A stretch of 37,068 bases of DNA from Clostridiales bacterium (GCA_021201395.1 JAJQFB010000027.1:1-37068); one strand, 5' to 3'; positions 16,687 to 25,652 are shown, numbered from the stretch's first letter. The notes: generated by a model from the sequence alone, not told the origin. Program-made: numbers and translations.

Positions 16687-16817
16687 TAAACGGAAAATAC
16701 GATATAACCCCCTACAGCCAAATGACACAGGCTCAAAGGGAATGGTACGACATAAAGGAAAGGGCAGACCTTAACCCTCACTCCACTGCTGAAATCAGAG
16801 CGAAGCAGAATAAATAA
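16683..16817 (+). CDS. Small soluble peptide, 44 residues
   Basis: Starts at an ATG overlapping the previous stop (ATGA), which suggests translational coupling. The polar sequence starts MINGKYDITPY and includes QAQREWYDIKERADLN. I do not recognise it. Together with the 55-residue frame it may form a two-part small operon tail, or the two may be pieces of one ancestral protein. It ends shortly before a strong terminator. Confidence 0.45.
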   Translation: MINGKYDITPYSQMTQAQREWYDIKERADLNPHSTAEIRAKQNK

Positions 16818-16842
16818 TCCATAACAAAATAAACAACTGTTT

Positions 16843-16884
16843 AAAGCGGTATACAGACTATAATCTTGATACCGCTTTTTATTT
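16843..16884 (+). terminator. Terminator of the DUF4160-DUF2442 islet
   Basis: AAAGCGGTAT (16843-16852) and ATACCGCTTT (16869-16878) form a perfect 10-bp stem followed by a T-rich stretch. It may also serve the convergent mecA transcript. Confidence 0.85.
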
Positions 16885-16938
16885 ACAGTGTAACTGAAAG
16901 AATTTATAACGCAGCTTATCAGTTTGTAATATAAAGGC

Positions 16939-17499
16939 TTATTTCTTGCTGTTTTTCTTTGCTTCCTTTGCGGCTTTGGCTTCTGCCTTTGCCTTTTCTT
17001 TTTTGTCCTTCTGTTTCTGCTTCATTTCCTGAGGAGTTTTAAGCCCGGCTATGGAAACTATATAAAGCCCTGCAAGCTCCGCCTTTACAGTCTTTTTTTC
17101 GGGAATAGCGTTATAGACGTTTTTTTCCGTTATTAAAGTCATAATCTGAGGGCCTATTTTGGCCTGAACAAAATACATCTTCATATGCCTGCCCATTTTG
17201 GGAATCTGATCCATAACAACCTTGGGAAGATTTACGTTCCCCGGCTTGTCGTGTTTTTTGCTTATGACGTAGATTGTGGCGGACTGCTTCATTTTGCTGA
17301 TTTGGGTCTGCTGCGTGTCGTATTTTTTCGTTGCCCAGCGGCTTAAGAAATATAACCCGGCAACAGCCGCCGCAAGTATAACCACAATAATAAGGGTTAT
17401 GTCCAAACCGGAAAGATGAAAACCGGAGGAAGCCGCCACCGTAGTCGTTTCCGCCGCCGCTTCCGCAAGGTTAGTTAAAAAAGCTGTTAAAAATGACAT
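16939..17499 (-). CDS. Membrane-anchored protein of unknown function downstream of mecA
   Basis: A 186-residue protein. Residues about 30-52 are one membrane segment (LDITLIIVVILAAAVAGLYF), preceded by a short Ala/Thr-rich outside stretch; the rest should be cytoplasmic. The soluble domain (about 70-155) contains NVNLPKVVMDQIPKMGRHMK and GPQIMTLITEKNVY, a pattern I recall from uncharacterised Clostridia proteins. The last 35 residues are a Lys/Ala/Glu-rich basic tail that could bind RNA, DNA or acidic partners. AAAGGAGA precedes the ATG; 15 bases separate it from mecA, so both are likely one operon. Function cannot be named. Confidence 0.8.
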   Translation of the reverse strand: MSFLTAFLTNLAEAAAETTTVAASSGFHLSGLDITLIIVVILAAAVAGLYFLSRWATKKYDTQQTQISKMKQSATIYVISKKHDKPGNVNLPKVVMDQIPKMGRHMKMYFVQAKIGPQIMTLITEKNVYNAIPEKKTVKAELAGLYIVSIAGLKTPQEMKQKQKDKKEKAKAEAKAAKEAKKNSKK

Positions 17500-17514
17500 T
17501 TGTAATATCTCCTT

Positions 17515-18171
17515 TTAAAAAATTGTTGATAATATGCTTACGGCGCCGCTCTTTATAATAGGTTCGCCGTGTTCTTTTAAATATGCGGCAAAAATCACAG
17601 TTGAAGTTGTTTTTTCGCCGTATTCTCCCAAAAGCGTTTCTATGTTGTCAAAACCTATCTCAGAAGAAGGCTTTTTCCTCTGTAATATAAGGCAGTATGA
17701 ACCGCTTAGCTTATAAAGGGAGCTTTCGCCGTTAAAATCGGAAGCAATCCTCTTTGACCCCTCGGAAGCCGAATCCATAGAATCAAAAGAATAAACGGAA
17801 ATTTTGGAGCTTGAGGGGGACAGGTTCTCCTGGGGCATCTCCCTTATGTCCATATAATCTCCCGTTTTAAATTTTCCGAAAGACTTGCTCTCCGGCATAA
17901 AGTCAAAGCCGCTTTTAAGATTCGCGGAATTGTCAACCTTTGAAATAATTATCATAATACCGTCGTCCTTCGGTATGGCTTCTATCATAAGAGGAGTATT
18001 CTCCGGTCTGAAATTACAGCTTTCCTCCGCTTCGTCAAGCATCTCCTTAAAAAGACGCCTTGTTTTTTCAGACTCATATGTAAGCTCCTTAATATTAATA
18101 TTTCTCAGCTTAAGGTCTTTCAGAGAAAGAGTAAACTTAATCTGGCTGTCGCTTATTTTCTCCATCTTCAA
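17515..18171 (-). CDS. mecA: Adaptor protein MecA
   Basis: MecA brings substrates such as ComK to the ClpCP protease in Firmicutes. The 218-residue protein fits the family: an N-terminal substrate-binding part (MKMEKISDSQIKFTLSLKDL and NTPLMIEAIPKDDGIMIIISK), a variable linker rich in Ser (about 95-130) and a C-terminal ClpC-binding part with the final Glu-Tyr-Gly-rich repeat. The start is TTG at 18171: it gives the family's normal MKxEKI opening and suits AAGGA upstream better than the ATG two codons later. A rare start codon may keep the adaptor low. Confidence 0.9.
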   Translation of the reverse strand: MKMEKISDSQIKFTLSLKDLKLRNINIKELTYESEKTRRLFKEMLDEAEESCNFRPENTPLMIEAIPKDDGIMIIISKVDNSANLKSGFDFMPESKSFGKFKTGDYMDIREMPQENLSPSSSKISVYSFDSMDSASEGSKRIASDFNGESSLYKLSGSYCLILQRKKPSSEIGFDNIETLLGEYGEKTTSTVIFAAYLKEHGEPIIKSGAVSILSTIF

Positions 18172-18217
18172 ATTATATCACATCCTTATTTCAGATATTA
18201 TTTTATACCCTATTTAT

Positions 18218-18246
18218 AGTATAAAGTTTTTTTCTCGGATTGTAAA
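18218..18246 (-). promoter_or_regulatory. mecA promoter
   Basis: Minus strand TTTACA (18246-18241), 17-base spacer, TATACT (18223-18218). The 366-base gap to the LysM gene holds only the two divergent promoters and AT-rich sequence. Confidence 0.65.
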
Positions 18247-18381
18247 GTGGATATTTTATATAATTTTAAAAAAATTTCGAAAAAGCTCTGAGAGGTATGT
18301 AAAAATTGCTCATTTAAGGGCTAAAATACAATGTAAATTATTAAATTTTTAATATATTTATTAAAATTTGAACAATCAGTC

Positions 18382-18410
18382 TTGACAATCGGCTTATTAA
18401 ATAATAAAAT
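18382..18410 (+). promoter_or_regulatory. Promoter of the LysM protein gene
   Basis: TTGACA (18382-18387), 17-base spacer, TAAAAT (18405-18410). The transcript would have an AT-rich leader of about 120 bases. Confidence 0.6.
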
Positions 18411-18537
18411 AAAATATGGAGCAAATATAAAGACATTTTAGGAAATTATGAAAATTTTATTTTATTTTTTCGGTTTGTTTCCTTCATAAAAAAGTAAATT
18501 CCTATTTTATATATGAAAATACATGCGGAGGTAAAAA

Positions 18538-19791
18538 ATGAGCAACCCTAAGGTACGTTCGCTGGGCAGACGCGGCGGACAGAAAACAAGCGATGAAAAC
18601 GGCGAAGTTAAGAAGAAAGGCTCCTACAGCTATCAGGTTGACGATGAAACAAGGGATATTGTGAAGAGTCTTTTTGAGGAATATGCTTCTGACGACGGAA
18701 AGAATTTCTATTCCGGAAACAGAGACGAAAGGGCCGAAAAGGAACATGAGGATTTTATTAACGAAGTTGACAGACAGCTTGACGCCGGTGAACGGTCAGA
18801 GGCCGAAGCCGATTTCGAGGAGGAGGCTGCTGTGAGCCCTCTCAGGTCGAAGGTTAAGGCGGTAAAGGCCGAAGAACCTAAACAGGAAGAAGCGGAAGCC
18901 CCCGAAAAGGAAGAGGCCGAAACCGAAGCCCCCGAAAAGGAGGCAGCCGAAGCCGAAACAGCGGCGGCGGCGGAACCGGCAAAGCCCAAAAATAAATCCA
19001 CAAAAATAAGGGAGAAAAGGGTAAGCTCTTTCAGAACCCCTAAAACGGCGGAAGCTTCCGATGAAACCCCCGAAACCGAAAAGGCGGCAGAGGAAAAGGA
19101 CGAAACTAAAGCCGACAAAAAAATTAAAGCTAAAACAAAAAAAAGAAAGGCGGCAGGTAAAATGAATAAGAAACCAAACTCAAAAAATGAAGAATTTTAT
19201 GATGAATACGATGACGGGTATGAGGAATATGATGAATATGAAGATGAGTACGACGACGAATATGAGGACGAGTACGAAGATGGCGATGAATTTGACGACG
19301 AATATGAGGAGCCTAAGCGTTCCGGCGGCGGAGTTGAATTTTCTCTTAAGATAGTTTCTCTTACCATAGTTTTGGTTATTGTTCTTCTCATAATGACCGC
19401 TCTGTTTATCAACAACAGAAGCTTAAGCCGTGAGCTTCAGGAAAAAACAGCCCAGTACGATGAGCTTGTTGTTCAGTATACCACGGATCTTGAACAGCTT
19501 AACGCAACAATAGACGGCCTTAAAAATCCTCAGAGTGAAACAACTGAAACAACCGTAACAGCCGATTCCGACGCTTCGGCAGAGAGCAGTGATGGCAGCG
19601 ATAGCGATTCCGACAGCAGCAGCGGAAGCGAAAACTACTATGTGGTTCAGTCCGGCGACACTTTGTCAAAAATCGCCGCAAGCGAGCTGGGAAGCTCAAG
19701 CCTTTACTACTTAATTCAGGAAGCCAACGATATGGGTTCAAGCACAAACCTTTCCGTCGGCGACAGACTTATAATCCCCGATGTTGAGTAA
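18538..19791 (+). CDS. LysM-domain envelope protein with acidic cytoplasmic region
   Basis: A 417-residue bitopic protein. Residues 1-100 are polar and charged, 100-215 are Glu/Ala/Lys-rich low complexity, and 217-258 are an Asp/Glu/Tyr tract. A single membrane segment covers about 269-291. Outside it follow a coiled-coil stretch (295-328), a Ser/Asp/Thr linker (334-363) and one LysM domain (366-415; YYVVQSGDTLSKIA...NLSVGDRLIIPD) that binds GlcNAc in peptidoglycan. The positive residues before the membrane segment and the C-terminal LysM imply an inside N-terminus. It may tie a cytoplasmic partner to the wall; the partner is unknown. GGAGG precedes the ATG. Confidence 0.85.
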   Translation: MSNPKVRSLGRRGGQKTSDENGEVKKKGSYSYQVDDETRDIVKSLFEEYASDDGKNFYSGNRDERAEKEHEDFINEVDRQLDAGERSEAEADFEEEAAVSPLRSKVKAVKAEEPKQEEAEAPEKEEAETEAPEKEAAEAETAAAAEPAKPKNKSTKIREKRVSSFRTPKTAEASDETPETEKAAEEKDETKADKKIKAKTKKRKAAGKMNKKPNSKNEEFYDEYDDGYEEYDEYEDEYDDEYEDEYEDGDEFDDEYEEPKRSGGGVEFSLKIVSLTIVLVIVLLIMTALFINNRSLSRELQEKTAQYDELVVQYTTDLEQLNATIDGLKNPQSETTETTVTADSDASAESSDGSDSDSDSSSGSENYYVVQSGDTLSKIAASELGSSSLYYLIQEANDMGSSTNLSVGDRLIIPDVE

Positions 19792-19823
19792 AAAAATGTA
19801 AAATACAGAATATAAAATATAAA

Positions 19824-19870
19824 AGAGCTGTGAAAAATTGAGCTTTCAGTCTTCACAGCTCTGTTTTTTT
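19824..19870. terminator. Bidirectional terminator between the LysM and helicase genes
   Basis: AGAGCTGTGAA (19824-19834) and TTCACAGCTCT (19852-19862) form a perfect 11-bp stem, with seven T on the plus side and a T-rich tail on the minus side. It serves both convergent genes. Confidence 0.92.
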
Positions 19871-19901
19871 GCCGTTTGACACAGAGACCGCCGATTTATC
19901 C

Positions 19902-22253
19902 TCAGAAGTCCTGCTGCCAAAAATATTTGAGAATTTGAGCTATGCTTCGGTTTCCGAAAGCGGAATAGCCGCCTTGCCAGTGAGAGGGCAGAAGCCGCCT
20001 GTAGAAATCCGTTCCGAAGCGTCTGTCCAAAAGGAGAATTACTCCTCTGTCTTTATCCGTTCTTATTACCCTGCCCCCTGCCTGAGCCGCCTTTATCATT
20101 CCCGGGTAGGCGTAGGCGTAGGCAAAGCCGTCCTTGCCCTCACCGTCAAAATATTCTTTTATGACATTTTGTTTAACCGCCACCTTAGGCAGCCCCACCC
20201 CCACAATGGCACAGCCTATGAGCCTGCTGCCCTTAAGGTCTATGCCCTCGGAGAAAACACCGCCTAAAACACAGAAGCCCGTTACCGCCGTGTCCTCTTT
20301 AAAGCCTGAAAGAAAATCGGCTCTGTCCTCCTCGGTAAAGCCTTTTTCTTGAATAACGGTATCTTCGGCTCCGTATTTTTCCGTATATGCCTCATAGACC
20401 CTTTCCATATATTCATAGGAGGGAAAAAAACAAATATAATTGCCCTGCTTAGCACTTTTAAGGGTAAAAATTCTCTCGGCTATGGGGGCATAGCTTTTTT
20501 CTCTGTCACGGTAGAGGGTGGAAAGAGAGGTATCTGTTATAACACAGAGATTTTCTCTCGGAAAGGGAGAGGGTATTTCTATTTTGTTGTCGCTGCTGCC
20601 GCCGCCTAAAACGCTTATAAAATAGTCCATAGGCTTAAAGGTGGCCGTAAAGAAAACAATGCTTTTAAAGTTTTCCTCAAGCTCCCTTAAAATTTCCGAA
20701 GCATCACGGCAGAAAACGGTTTTTTTAAGCTCTTTCCCCCAATTCTCCTTTATAATTACAAAATGCTTATCGAAAAAGTCGTCCGCTTTTACATAGTCCA
20801 TAGCCTTGAAATAGAAGTCCAAAACAAGGTCATAGGCCGAGCTTGCCTCGTTTCTTACAAGCCATCTGTCCGCCGCCTGTATAAAGTCGCTTAAAAGATA
20901 TATAAAATCCCTGTCACGCTGCTTTGAAACAAGCTCCCTGTCCATATCCCCCTTTTCCCTCAAAAGATAGCTGTTTATCTTGTTAAGACAAGAAACAACC
21001 TTGGAGCTGCTTCCTTTAAGAGCCCTTTTTACCGCCAAAACCTCAGACTTGTAAATTTCTGCCGAATACATTTCTCTTGAACGTGAGGGCAGGTTATGGG
21101 CTTCGTCTATAAGGGCTGTATATTCCTCGTTTCTGTCCTCTTCAAAAAAACGGCAGAGCCTTGCGCTTGGGTCAAAGGCATAGTTATAGTCGCAGATTAT
21201 AAAATGGGCGAAAAGGCTTACATCAAGGGCAAGTTCAAAGGGGCAGACCCGGTATTTTTCGGCATATTTTCTTACAGTATCTCCCCTTATAACCGTTTCA
21301 TTTGTAATAAGCTCCCACAGAGCCTCGTTTACCCTGTCGAAATGCCCCCTTGCATAGGGACACTTTACGGGGTTGCAGCTTACCTCCGAATTAAGACAGA
21401 TTTTTTCCTTTGCCGTCAGGGTAACGGAAAGTATAAAAAGCCCCTTTTCCTCCATAAAGGAAAGTGCATTTTCCGCCAAAGCCTTTATTGTATTTTTTGA
21501 TGTAAGATAAAAAATTCTTTTGGGTCTGTCTCCCTTTTTAGCCATATATTTTAGGGTGGGAAATATTGTCCCCACTGTTTTTCCTATGCCCGTAGGGGCG
21601 GAAGCAAACATTTTTTTCCCTGAAACAAGGGTTTTGTAAACCGCCTCGGAAAGCTCCCTCTGGCCTTTTCTGAATTTATCATAGGGAAAGGCAAGAGCTT
21701 CGAGGGTTAAATCTCTTTTGGCTGTCAGCCTTTCGTTTAGCTCTATCCACTTGTAATAGCCCTCCAAAACAGTGTAAAAATACTCCTTAAGCTCGGAAAA
21801 ACCGAAGCTGTAGACAAGGCTCTTTTCCTCCCCTTTAAGGCCGCAGTAGGTTAAGTAAATTTCAAAGCTTTCCACTTCCCTGTTTTTTCCGTACATATAG
21901 GCGTATATTTTGGGCTGAGCCAAATGCTTCGCTGTAAGAGGTTCCTCTATGTCCTCGAGATTTACTGTTGTTGACTTTATTTCCTCTATTACTGCTTTTC
22001 CCTCTGTTCTTACAAGGCCGTCTATCCTGCCCATAAGCCTAAAGTCACAGCCTTCATAGGAAAAGTCTGTTTTTACAGTTATTTCACTCTCATATATAAA
22101 GCCCTTTTCCGCCGCCGCCTTTGTATGGCGTTTTTGGAGCTTTTGGTGGAGTCTTGTTCCCTGAACCGCCCTGTTTCGGCTTGTGAAACGTGAATCTATG
22201 GAGCCGCTTCTTACAGTCATTTCAAACATATCCCCAACAGACAAATAAATCAT
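19902..22253 (-). CDS. DinG/XPD-like DNA helicase with N-terminal PD-(D/E)XK nuclease domain
   Basis: A 783-residue superfamily 2 helicase. Residues 1-185 form a Cas4/RecB-like nuclease module: H36, D78 in GRIDGLV, and E91-I-K93. The helicase part has the Q-motif region FRKGQRE (194-200), Walker A SAPTGIGKT (218-226), DEAH at 383-386 and C-terminal motifs ending in QAGGRVIR and DRR. Four cysteines between motifs I and II (C286, C293, C298, C337) fit the XPD/DinG iron-sulfur cluster. Such proteins unwind 5' to 3' and act in repair or replication conflicts; the exact role of this nuclease-fused type is not established. GGGGTG lies just before the ATG. It follows the LCP gene but a hairpin terminator stands between them. 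Confidence 0.88.
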   Translation of the reverse strand: MIYLSVGDMFEMTVRSGSIDSRFTSRNRAVQGTRLHQKLQKRHTKAAAEKGFIYESEITVKTDFSYEGCDFRLMGRIDGLVRTEGKAVIEEIKSTTVNLEDIEEPLTAKHLAQPKIYAYMYGKNREVESFEIYLTYCGLKGEEKSLVYSFGFSELKEYFYTVLEGYYKWIELNERLTAKRDLTLEALAFPYDKFRKGQRELSEAVYKTLVSGKKMFASAPTGIGKTVGTIFPTLKYMAKKGDRPKRIFYLTSKNTIKALAENALSFMEEKGLFILSVTLTAKEKICLNSEVSCNPVKCPYARGHFDRVNEALWELITNETVIRGDTVRKYAEKYRVCPFELALDVSLFAHFIICDYNYAFDPSARLCRFFEEDRNEEYTALIDEAHNLPSRSREMYSAEIYKSEVLAVKRALKGSSSKVVSCLNKINSYLLREKGDMDRELVSKQRDRDFIYLLSDFIQAADRWLVRNEASSAYDLVLDFYFKAMDYVKADDFFDKHFVIIKENWGKELKKTVFCRDASEILRELEENFKSIVFFTATFKPMDYFISVLGGGSSDNKIEIPSPFPRENLCVITDTSLSTLYRDREKSYAPIAERIFTLKSAKQGNYICFFPSYEYMERVYEAYTEKYGAEDTVIQEKGFTEEDRADFLSGFKEDTAVTGFCVLGGVFSEGIDLKGSRLIGCAIVGVGLPKVAVKQNVIKEYFDGEGKDGFAYAYAYPGMIKAAQAGGRVIRTDKDRGVILLLDRRFGTDFYRRLLPSHWQGGYSAFGNRSIAQILKYFWQQDF

Positions 22254-22263
22254 AAAAACACCC

Positions 22264-22307
22264 CGAAAAACAAGAGGGACTCTCCGGCAAAACCGAATTA
22301 TCCCTCT
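22264..22307 (-). terminator. Terminator after the LCP gene
   Basis: Minus strand AGAGGGA (22307-22301) pairs with TCCCTCT (22279-22273), an inner CGG/CCG can stack, and TTGTTTTT follows. It may be partly read through to supply the helicase gene. Confidence 0.65.
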
Positions 22308-22319
22308 GTATAATTTTAG

Positions 22320-25235
22320 TTATTTGTTGTATTCGTCCTCGTCATCATCATCATAATATTCTTCTTCGTCCTCGTCGTAATATTCATCATCTTCTTCATA
22401 TTCTTCATCATCATAATCGTCATAGTATTCATCGTCATAGTCGTCGCCGTATTCATATTCTTCATCATCGTATTCGTCCTCGTCCTCATACTCCTCATCG
22501 TCATAATCGTTATATTTGTCGTGATGTCCGCCGTGTTCATAATAATATAACTCTCGGCGGAGCCTTTCCTTTTCCGCTTCCCTTGCGGCTTCCTTGGCGG
22601 CCTCTGCTTCCGCTTCGAGTCTTGCGTCCTTTCTTGCCTTTATAAACAGAGCAATAAATGCAATTATTATAAGCAGAGCCACAAGACCGAAAACAGAGAG
22701 AACGATTATTGAAAATACTGTGTCCTCATTAAGCTCGAAGTAAGAGCCGGAACCCGTTTCCTCTTCCGTTATCTCAGGAGCTTCCGACGCCGTAAAGCTG
22801 TATTCCGCCACGGCTACGGGAGAGATAAGATTATAGGCATTTGAAAGGACATTCAGAATATCCCCTTGTGTTGCTTCCGCCTTACAAAGAAGAGAGTCTC
22901 CGCTGAAACTTACAAGGTCGCAGCTTATAGCCAAAGCTACACTGTTGTCATATTCATCCTGATTGTCGTTAATATTGTAAAGCCCCAAATAATAATCCGT
23001 ATTTTCGGGATAGTAGTTATGCTTTATAAGGTTTAAAAGTGTGCCGCAGGTTGAAAGAAGCTGGCCGTTTGTAAGATTTCCGTCCTTTTCTATATTAAGA
23101 GAGGAAAGAAGCTCGTCTGCGTCTTTCTTAAGCATATTTGAAAGAATATCCATATATTCCGTTACGCTTAAGCTTCCGTCTATATCCAAATTATCGGCTG
23201 ACATAAAGCCCCTTGTCAAAAATTCCGTCATTCTCTGTTTTTTGGCCTCTCCGTAATATTCAAGGGCGAAATAAGAGGTTGTTACGTCCTGTATGGAATA
23301 GCTTCCCGGCTCCGTTGCCGCAAAAAGCAGAACCTTATTGTTTCCGTCATACTTACCCCCTACATTTTCAACGCTTGAGGCCGTTGTCAAATAGCAGGCA
23401 GGCATATTGTCGGCGGAGAAGAAGCCGAAATATACGGGAGCCGGAAGCTCATATATTTCCGCTCCGTTTTCGTCTGTAAATGAAATGGAATATCCCTTTG
23501 ATTCCTCCGAAAAAGTAATTGTAAAGCTTCCGTATTTATCAAGTATTGTTTCAAGGTCGTCTGTTTCCGCCTGAACAATGTGGAGGTTGTCCCCTATAAG
23601 TAGGGTCAGCCTGTCCATATCAGTAAGCTCTTCCAAAATATCCTCTTCTATGACAATATTTATGGGTGCGTCAAAGTCAAAGCCCGATATATCGGCTCTG
23701 GCCGTAGGCAGGACGTCCCTCAAAAGACCTATGTTTGCGTCTCTGAAAAGCCCTACCATCTCGTCTGAAAAGCTCTTGACCTCTGAATTAAGCCCCGAAA
23801 GAGCCTCAGCATTTACAGTCGCCGTATTTGTGCCGCCCTCTTGGGCATAGTAAGCCCTGTGGCAGTAGGCGGAGGATGCAAATTCTATATACTTTGCTAT
23901 AACCTCCCTTGACTCGTCGGAAGGCTCCGGATAATCGGCTATAATATCGTTTATCTTCTGTATATACTGGTCTTTGTCGTTTAGCCTTGCAAGCTCCGTA
24001 TAGTCGATTGAGCTTTCAATGGCGTTTCCGTTGTCGACCTCGTCAAGATCCCTCTCCTCGTGGGTAGCTACTGCCTCGGCCGAGTCGGAGGTTGCTGTTC
24101 CCCATGAAAGACCGCTGTAGTTATCGGGATTTCCGTCCCCGTCGTAAAAGAGAATATCCACAAGTTTGGCCGTATATTCCGAATTTATGAAGTAGCCGCT
24201 GTCCCCTGAACGCAAGCCCCCGGGCAGGGTAGCCATTGTAAGGCTTTCCGAAGTCAAAACAGGGAAGAAAGGCGTATATCTTAATGCGTCCGTAACAGTC
24301 ATATTTGTTTTGACATAGGTTAAAAAGGTTTCAACATAGCTGTTTATGTTTGTTAAAATAGCCTCTGTAGAGAGAGCCTGTTCAAAGAGAGCATCTAAGA
24401 AAAGCTGCTGAACCTGTACTCTGTCTACGTCCCCGTTTGTATACTGTCTGTAGCGGACAAGACCCATAGCCTGATAGCCGTTTAGGGTTTGGAGGCCTGC
24501 CTTAAGGTCTATATATAAATCCTGGGTGGCATCTGTATAATACATATTCGTGGGGACGTCTACGGTAATTCCGCCGATGTCGTCCACGATTTTCTGGAAA
24601 GCTTCAACATTAATTGTTATATAATAGGAAATTTGAGGTATGCCCAGCATCTCCTCAAGCTCCTCCGTAATATATTTGTCGCCGTCCTCTCCGCCCCATG
24701 AGTGAACGGCATTTATTTTCATAGTCTTGGGGGCATAGTGACCCTCGCTTTTCATCTCGTTGAAGAGGTTGTCGCTTAGGGTAACATAGGTATCTCTCGG
24801 TATTGAAAGAGCCGTTATCTTTCTTGTGTTTTTGTCAAAGCAGGCCACAATAATAACATCGGACAGAGCCTCGTCCTGGTCTACACCGTATATGCCGAAG
24901 AAAGTTTTGTCGGGTATGTTTCCGAAAATACTGGCCTCCACAAGCTGCTCCTCGGCTTTTTCCGCCTCTGTTTTGCTTGCCTCGTCAGCCGCTGCTTCAA
25001 CATCGTCTTTAGCCTGTTGGAGGGCTAATTCCTGCTCGCTGGCTACAATTTCCCTGTTTTGGTCTATTTTGGACTTCATATACAGGCCGAACCAAACGCC
25101 CATACCTATAATATAAACCAAAAGTATAACAAGAACTATAGACACAAACTTGACGGAGTTTTTAACCCCGGAGCTTTTCTTTGCTTTTGCTTTCTTCCCC
25201 TTTTTTTCAAAGTGGGCACTGCTTTTACCTCTCAT
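22320..25235 (-). CDS. Large LytR-CpsA-Psr (LCP) family protein with C-terminal acidic tail
   Basis: A 971-residue protein. A basic N-terminus is followed by one membrane segment (28-52), a coiled stretch (57-100) and the LCP domain (about 110-345), the enzyme fold that attaches polyprenyl-linked glycans to peptidoglycan. SIPRDTY (144-150) and RYRQYTNGDVDRVQVQQ (261-277) carry conserved arginines and aspartates; the GVDQDEALSD segment (117-126) lacks the arginine usually found there. A long outer region follows (350-838) with an EF-hand-like or degenerate SLH-like stretch near 680-735. A second membrane segment (839-865) returns the chain to the cytoplasm, where a charged helix (866-900) and a 64-residue Asp/Glu/Tyr tail (908-971) end it. 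Usual LCP proteins are 300-500 residues with one membrane segment. Confidence 0.88.
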   Translation of the reverse strand: MRGKSSAHFEKKGKKAKAKKSSGVKNSVKFVSIVLVILLVYIIGMGVWFGLYMKSKIDQNREIVASEQELALQQAKDDVEAAADEASKTEAEKAEEQLVEASIFGNIPDKTFFGIYGVDQDEALSDVIIVACFDKNTRKITALSIPRDTYVTLSDNLFNEMKSEGHYAPKTMKINAVHSWGGEDGDKYITEELEEMLGIPQISYYITINVEAFQKIVDDIGGITVDVPTNMYYTDATQDLYIDLKAGLQTLNGYQAMGLVRYRQYTNGDVDRVQVQQLFLDALFEQALSTEAILTNINSYVETFLTYVKTNMTVTDALRYTPFFPVLTSESLTMATLPGGLRSGDSGYFINSEYTAKLVDILFYDGDGNPDNYSGLSWGTATSDSAEAVATHEERDLDEVDNGNAIESSIDYTELARLNDKDQYIQKINDIIADYPEPSDESREVIAKYIEFASSAYCHRAYYAQEGGTNTATVNAEALSGLNSEVKSFSDEMVGLFRDANIGLLRDVLPTARADISGFDFDAPINIVIEEDILEELTDMDRLTLLIGDNLHIVQAETDDLETILDKYGSFTITFSEESKGYSISFTDENGAEIYELPAPVYFGFFSADNMPACYLTTASSVENVGGKYDGNNKVLLFAATEPGSYSIQDVTTSYFALEYYGEAKKQRMTEFLTRGFMSADNLDIDGSLSVTEYMDILSNMLKKDADELLSSLNIEKDGNLTNGQLLSTCGTLLNLIKHNYYPENTDYYLGLYNINDNQDEYDNSVALAISCDLVSFSGDSLLCKAEATQGDILNVLSNAYNLISPVAVAEYSFTASEAPEITEEETGSGSYFELNEDTVFSIIVLSVFGLVALLIIIAFIALFIKARKDARLEAEAEAAKEAAREAEKERLRRELYYYEHGGHHDKYNDYDDEEYEDEDEYDDEEYEYGDDYDDEYYDDYDDEEYEEDDEYYDEDEEEYYDDDDEDEYNK

Positions 25236-25315
25236 TTTTATTCTCCTACATGATAATTAATGTTTAATATTCATTTCCTGTAGAATTTTGTTTAAAGTTA
25301 CTTAAGCCAAATTAC

Positions 25316-25344
25316 AGTATAACAAAAAAAATCCCGATTTACAA
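25316..25344 (-). promoter_or_regulatory. Promoter of the LCP gene
   Basis: Minus strand TTGTAA (25344-25339), 17-base spacer, TATACT (25321-25316). The 417-base gap to pta holds this and the pta promoter, and otherwise AT-rich sequence without visible structure. Confidence 0.55.
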
Positions 25345-25565
25345 GCCCCATTCCCGATAAAATTAATTAAAAATTTAAAAAATTCGGTTTTTCGGGGTAA
25401 TTCTTCTCTTTCCTATACTTTATTATCTAACCGATTGACCATTTTAAACGAAAGAAACATTTCCTATTCATATGTATTTTGGCAGTATTTAAGGCAAAGA
25501 CAAGGCTTGATTGTTAATTCTTTCAAAAAATAAATAAAATAAATTAAAAAAATAGTAAAAATTGC

Positions 25566-25593
25566 TTGAAAGACTTCAAAAAAGTGGTATAAT
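25566..25593 (+). promoter_or_regulatory. pta promoter, extended -10
   Basis: TTGAAA (25566-25571), 16-base spacer ending in TGG, TATAAT (25588-25593). Confidence 0.7.
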
Positions 25594-25652
25594 TAAAGTG
25601 CGGGATATTTTATCTGAAAATAAGTTTATAAAAAGAAAGGAGTTTTATAAAA

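Noticed and set aside
22316..22540. A Met/Thr/Asn-rich frame overlapping the end of the LCP gene
   Set aside because: It is another reading of the repetitive Asp/Glu/Tyr codons in the LCP tail.
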